Both the position numbers and the translations under genes were made by a program. The notes beneath the pieces are model-generated. The model did no database searches and was not told where the DNA came from. It was given only the letters and a program-made list of their open reading frames with translations. Shown here one piece after another: positions 61,311 through 64,000 of a stretch of 64,000 nt of DNA. The stretch's first letter is position 1; every line of letters begins with the position of its first letter. Origin of the DNA: an uncultured Pelagibacteraceae bacterium (GTDB lineage: Bacteria > Pseudomonadota > Alphaproteobacteria > Pelagibacterales > Pelagibacteraceae). The stretch lies in NCBI GenBank assembly GCA_902611145.1, contig CACLYO010000003.1, positions 59,442 to 123,441 on the forward strand. The letters are read 5' to 3'.

Positions 61311-63704
61311 TTATCCTCTACTTTTACCCGTTGGGTCAATTAAAACTAAAACTCTAAATCCTTTCATTGTTATTCCAGATTTAGATTTTCCCGGAAGTTT
61401 CATTGATGATAATGAAGCTTGCTTGATATAATTTTGTTTACCAAGGTTATCAATAAATTTTAATATATCTTGATCACTAGCTGCGACTCCTTGAATAGTA
61501 ACTCTTTTTTTTCCATCATAGTCAACTATATCAAATCTTAATCTTTTTGGCACACTTGAGGCAATCTGTGCCAAAATTCTATAACTTAAATCTTTGTTTG
61601 ATTTTAAGCTTCTACTTAATTTGAGCGCAGTATTTATAACGGCTAATTCTTTTTGAAATACTTTTAGTTCTTTCTGTTTTAATTGATGTGTTTTAACTAC
61701 AGTGTCATATTCACGCAATTTTTTGTTATATGAATGAATATTCCAAAAAGACAATGCAAATAATATTAAATATATTCCAACTACAGCTCCAACCACTCCT
61801 TTGAATGCAAAATTTGAAATTGCTTTCATTTTTTTCTGCTTAACCATTCCCTGTCTATTTGGTAACAGGTTTATATTTTTCACTGCTGTAACAAATTTAT
61901 AATATCCAAATACATCTAATTTTCTAAAAGCTAGACCTATAACTGTTGTTAAGTATGATCTATTTTCTTGAGTTATTGATTGTTCTAATTGCTGAGGGAT
62001 TTTTAAACCATCAAATGGATCAAATGTTTTAAATCCTATATTAACAAGGTTTTTTCTAAAAATAGATAAATAATCTTCGATGCTGCTTAAGTCTGAAACA
62101 ACTTTTATATTTCTAATTCTCTTTTCATATTTTGTTTCAAAATCCTGAACTGCTTGTTTTACTTGTGTAATAAACCTTCTTACTAATGCTTCTTTTTCTT
62201 CTTGATTTTCTGACTCTTTTAAAATTTTTCTATCTTGTCCTCTTAAAAAAATATCTGTAATTATTGGGTTATTATCGTACAAAATCATAAGATAATTCTC
62301 ATCAAGACCAAATTCTAAAACAGCTGTTAAATTTGCATCTTCTGTTTTATTTGAAATTTGATTTATTTGATCGACTGCAGATTTTAAAGCAAAACATTTA
62401 ACATCAATTATAACAGCGTTAAGACCGCTAGATTTTATAATCGATGTATAACTATTTATATCTGCAAGCTTTGATGCAACGAATAAAATATCCATCGTAT
62501 TTTCTTTTTGATTTCTATTAATAACTTGATGAAATATTGAATAGTCATCTAGGTTATCAGTTAATTGAACTAGATTTTCCCAAAGTGAATTGGTTTCAAT
62601 TGCTTTTTGTAATTCCTCATCTTTCATTAAAGGTGCTGTTACCACTCTGATAATTGCACTAGTCACTGGAATAGCTATTGCAGCATTTGGTGTAGTGATT
62701 TTTGATTTTTGAATTGCAACTGATAACTCACCCCCTAGCCTTTCTGCATTTTCTAAAACCGCAGCATCATCAGGCAAATCTACTTTGTGAACGAAAAATT
62801 TTTCTAATACCCACTGATTAGCTTTATTACTTGATAATTGAGCTAATCTAATTTCTTTATTTGTAATTTCTACTCCAAGTATTTCTTCTCCTTGAGCTGT
62901 AGATTTTCCTAATTTAGATTTAAAAAAATTATCTAATTTACTTTTAAAACCACCTTTGCCTAGCGCAGAAACTTTTGGAGTTTTAATCCCACCACCAAAA
63001 GAAGGTTTTTTTAATTTAATATTTTTTAATTTATCTAAAAAACTTGAAGGAGTTTTGCTTTCTGAAGCTTCTTTATCTTTTACTGAAGTAGAAACAGTTT
63101 GTGTTGAAGCAGGTTCTGGTGCTTTTTCTGTTAAAGAAGTACTTTCAGTAGGTTTGGGTGTTTCTATTGTTGTTGGCGTTGCTTGTTCTGTTGTTACAGG
63201 TGGCTGCTCTTCTGTTGTTACTGATGTTTCTGCTGTTTCTTTAGAAATTTGATCTTCTTTATCTTTATTTTTGTGAATATCATCAAACCATTTCTCTAAT
63301 ATTGGTATTGCTTCTTCAAGATTAGGAGTTCCTGACGATGAAATTTTTTGTTTTCCATCAATATAAAGTCTACCAACCCAATTTTTTGATTTTAATTCAC
63401 CTTTATACTTATCTTGCCTTACATATATATGTAGTCTGCCATCCTTCTTATGAATAACTTCGTGTTCTTTCTTATTTTCTTCTGTTTTTGGAGCTTCTTG
63501 GTCTGTTTGATCAGTTGATGCTGTCTCTTCAGCTATATCTGACGAAGATTCACTCTCAGATTGAACTTTTTCAGTATTTTCATTCTCTTTACTTACATCA
63601 TCTGAAGATTGAGGTGCTACAGGAGTATTTTCATCCTGAGATTGATTTTCATCAACCGAAGCATCTCCCTCTTTATTTATATTATCTTTATCTTCGTCAT
63701 TCAT
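61311..63704 (-). CDS. pilM: PilM-PilN fusion with N-terminal extension
   Basis: 797 residues. Residues 1-80 are acidic and disordered. About 82-145 form a compact basic beta-alpha domain (DGRLHIYVRQ...NWVGRLYIDGKQ...PNLEEAIPILEKWF). About 146-270 are Thr/Pro/Glu-rich. From about 275 the PilM actin-like ATPase fold (GVEITNKEIRLAQLS) runs to about 605, then NLLPNRQGMVKQKK, a membrane helix (about 635-660) and the PilN ferredoxin-like part (QKELAVINTALKLSRSL; VTIQGVAASDQDILKFIDNLGKQ). PilM and PilN are normally separate; fusing them joins the cytoplasmic and membrane parts. First gene of the pil operon. Confidence 0.9.
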   Translation of the reverse strand: MNDEDKDNINKEGDASVDENQSQDENTPVAPQSSDDVSKENENTEKVQSESESSSDIAEETASTDQTDQEAPKTEENKKEHEVIHKKDGRLHIYVRQDKYKGELKSKNWVGRLYIDGKQKISSSGTPNLEEAIPILEKWFDDIHKNKDKEDQISKETAETSVTTEEQPPVTTEQATPTTIETPKPTESTSLTEKAPEPASTQTVSTSVKDKEASESKTPSSFLDKLKNIKLKKPSFGGGIKTPKVSALGKGGFKSKLDNFFKSKLGKSTAQGEEILGVEITNKEIRLAQLSSNKANQWVLEKFFVHKVDLPDDAAVLENAERLGGELSVAIQKSKITTPNAAIAIPVTSAIIRVVTAPLMKDEELQKAIETNSLWENLVQLTDNLDDYSIFHQVINRNQKENTMDILFVASKLADINSYTSIIKSSGLNAVIIDVKCFALKSAVDQINQISNKTEDANLTAVLEFGLDENYLMILYDNNPIITDIFLRGQDRKILKESENQEEKEALVRRFITQVKQAVQDFETKYEKRIRNIKVVSDLSSIEDYLSIFRKNLVNIGFKTFDPFDGLKIPQQLEQSITQENRSYLTTVIGLAFRKLDVFGYYKFVTAVKNINLLPNRQGMVKQKKMKAISNFAFKGVVGAVVGIYLILFALSFWNIHSYNKKLREYDTVVKTHQLKQKELKVFQKELAVINTALKLSRSLKSNKDLSYRILAQIASSVPKRLRFDIVDYDGKKRVTIQGVAASDQDILKFIDNLGKQNYIKQASLSSMKLPGKSKSGITMKGFRVLVLIDPTGKSRG

Positions 63705-63722
63705 AATTAAAAATTTTACATT

Positions 63723-63975
63723 TCTCTAACACAATACATATGAATCTCTAACACAAAAAAATAAAATGTCTAACACATAATCTAAAGTTGTATGCTCATT
63801 ATGGGTTAAAAAATGAAAAAAGTACAAAAAAGTCAATAAAATCAACATTTTTTAGAAAAATTTAAAAAAAAATAATTTATTCCTATTTTTTGTAAATTAT
63901 CAAAAATTCTAACACAAAAAAATAAAACTCTAACACAAGTCAATTTTTTTTAATTTTTAACTTTGTGTTAGAGTT
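63723..63975. repeat. CTCTAACACAA repeat cluster upstream of the pilus operon
   Basis: Core CTAACACA occurs five times direct (63723-63734, 63745-63756, 63768-63777, 63907-63917, 63927-63938) and once inverted (63963-63973). Copies two and four share a 20-bp identity, including an A/T tail. Copies five and six form a perfect 13-bp inverted repeat (AACTCTAACACAA, 63926-63938; complement 63963-63975). Nothing else in 63705-64000 looks coding. Confidence 0.7.
63794..63807. promoter_or_regulatory. shared palindromic operator candidate upstream of pilM
   Basis: GCTCATTATGGGTT matches the motif at 54743 in 12 of 14 positions; it is 90 bp upstream of the pilM ATG and sits between the two groups of CTAACACAA repeats. 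It is the third copy in the pilus block. Confidence 0.55.
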
Positions 63976-64000
63976 AAAATAATTAATATAAATTCGAAAA

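Noticed and set aside
63723..63975. CRISPR array
   Set aside because: Repeats are about 11 bp, spacing is irregular, one copy is inverted, and no cas gene is in the window.

Overview
The window is AT-rich, densely packed DNA from a streamlined bacterium. Intergenic gaps are mostly 0-120 bp, no stretch exceeds 300 bp without a gene, TTG/GTG starts occur, and polyA/polyK codon runs are common. The gene set fits Candidatus Pelagibacter / SAR11-type marine Alphaproteobacteria: many binding-protein-dependent transporters (a Pot-type ABC, a TAXI-TRAP and two Liv-type ABC sets), small-molecule catabolism, one aconitase and a compact type IV pilus locus. The taxonomic call is inference from content. 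I found no rRNA, tRNA, CRISPR array, insertion sequence, prophage or integrase. The window opens inside one gene and ends in an incomplete intergenic region.

Layout. 1-2.1 kb (+): 3' part of a diaminopropionate ammonia-lyase-like gene, a TPR protein, a DoxX protein and a basic Trp/Cys-rich protein. 2.1-2.7 kb (-): two paralogous tiny membrane proteins separated by a strong hairpin. 2.8-9.2 kb (-): yjbQ, a cupin, a BamB-like and a YfgM-like envelope protein, acnA, a LysE exporter and csaA. 9.2-14.3 kb: argE, an aldehyde dehydrogenase with an agmatinase-family enzyme, a secreted HExxH protein and a membrane-anchored cyclophilin. 14.3-29.7 kb (-): a long catabolic and uptake run with acetoacetyl-CoA synthetase, aminotransferase, TAXI-TRAP transporter, EutA-like and DoeA-like ectoine-type enzymes, PotABCD and a FadJ-like beta-oxidation fusion. 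29.8-35.1 kb (+): a four-gene catabolic operon (luciferase-like monooxygenase, amino acid synthesis family protein, alpha/beta hydrolase, aldehyde dehydrogenase), then a LivJ-type binding protein. 35.1-46.7 kb (-): MFS carrier, a 22-codon micro-ORF, two complete Liv ABC sets, and between them a ProC-like reductase and glutarate hydroxylase GlaH. 46.8-48.2 kb: a second LysE protein, glutaredoxin and a small lipoprotein.

48.3-63.7 kb is the most distinctive block. It encodes a type IV pilus / type II-like apparatus (PilM-PilN fusion, PilO, PilP, lipoprotein secretin, PilB, PilC, two prepilins). With it are a TPR-beta-barrel outer-membrane protein, a FecR-domain protein with a 137-residue lysine-rich tail, and a complete partner-switching set: a CHASE2-SpoIIE phosphatase, a STAS antagonist and an RsbW-like kinase. 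Three intergenic regions of this block share a near-identical palindrome, CCCATTATGGG, and the region before pilM also carries a cluster of CTCTAACACAA repeats. I read the block as one regulated surface-appendage system, with an extracytoplasmic sensor feeding a phosphatase/kinase/antagonist switch. No sigma factor, pilT or prepilin peptidase is in view.

A second theme is expression control of transporters. Each of the four periplasmic binding-protein genes is followed by a strong hairpin, and in three cases the hairpin lies before the permease genes, so binding protein should be made in excess over permease.
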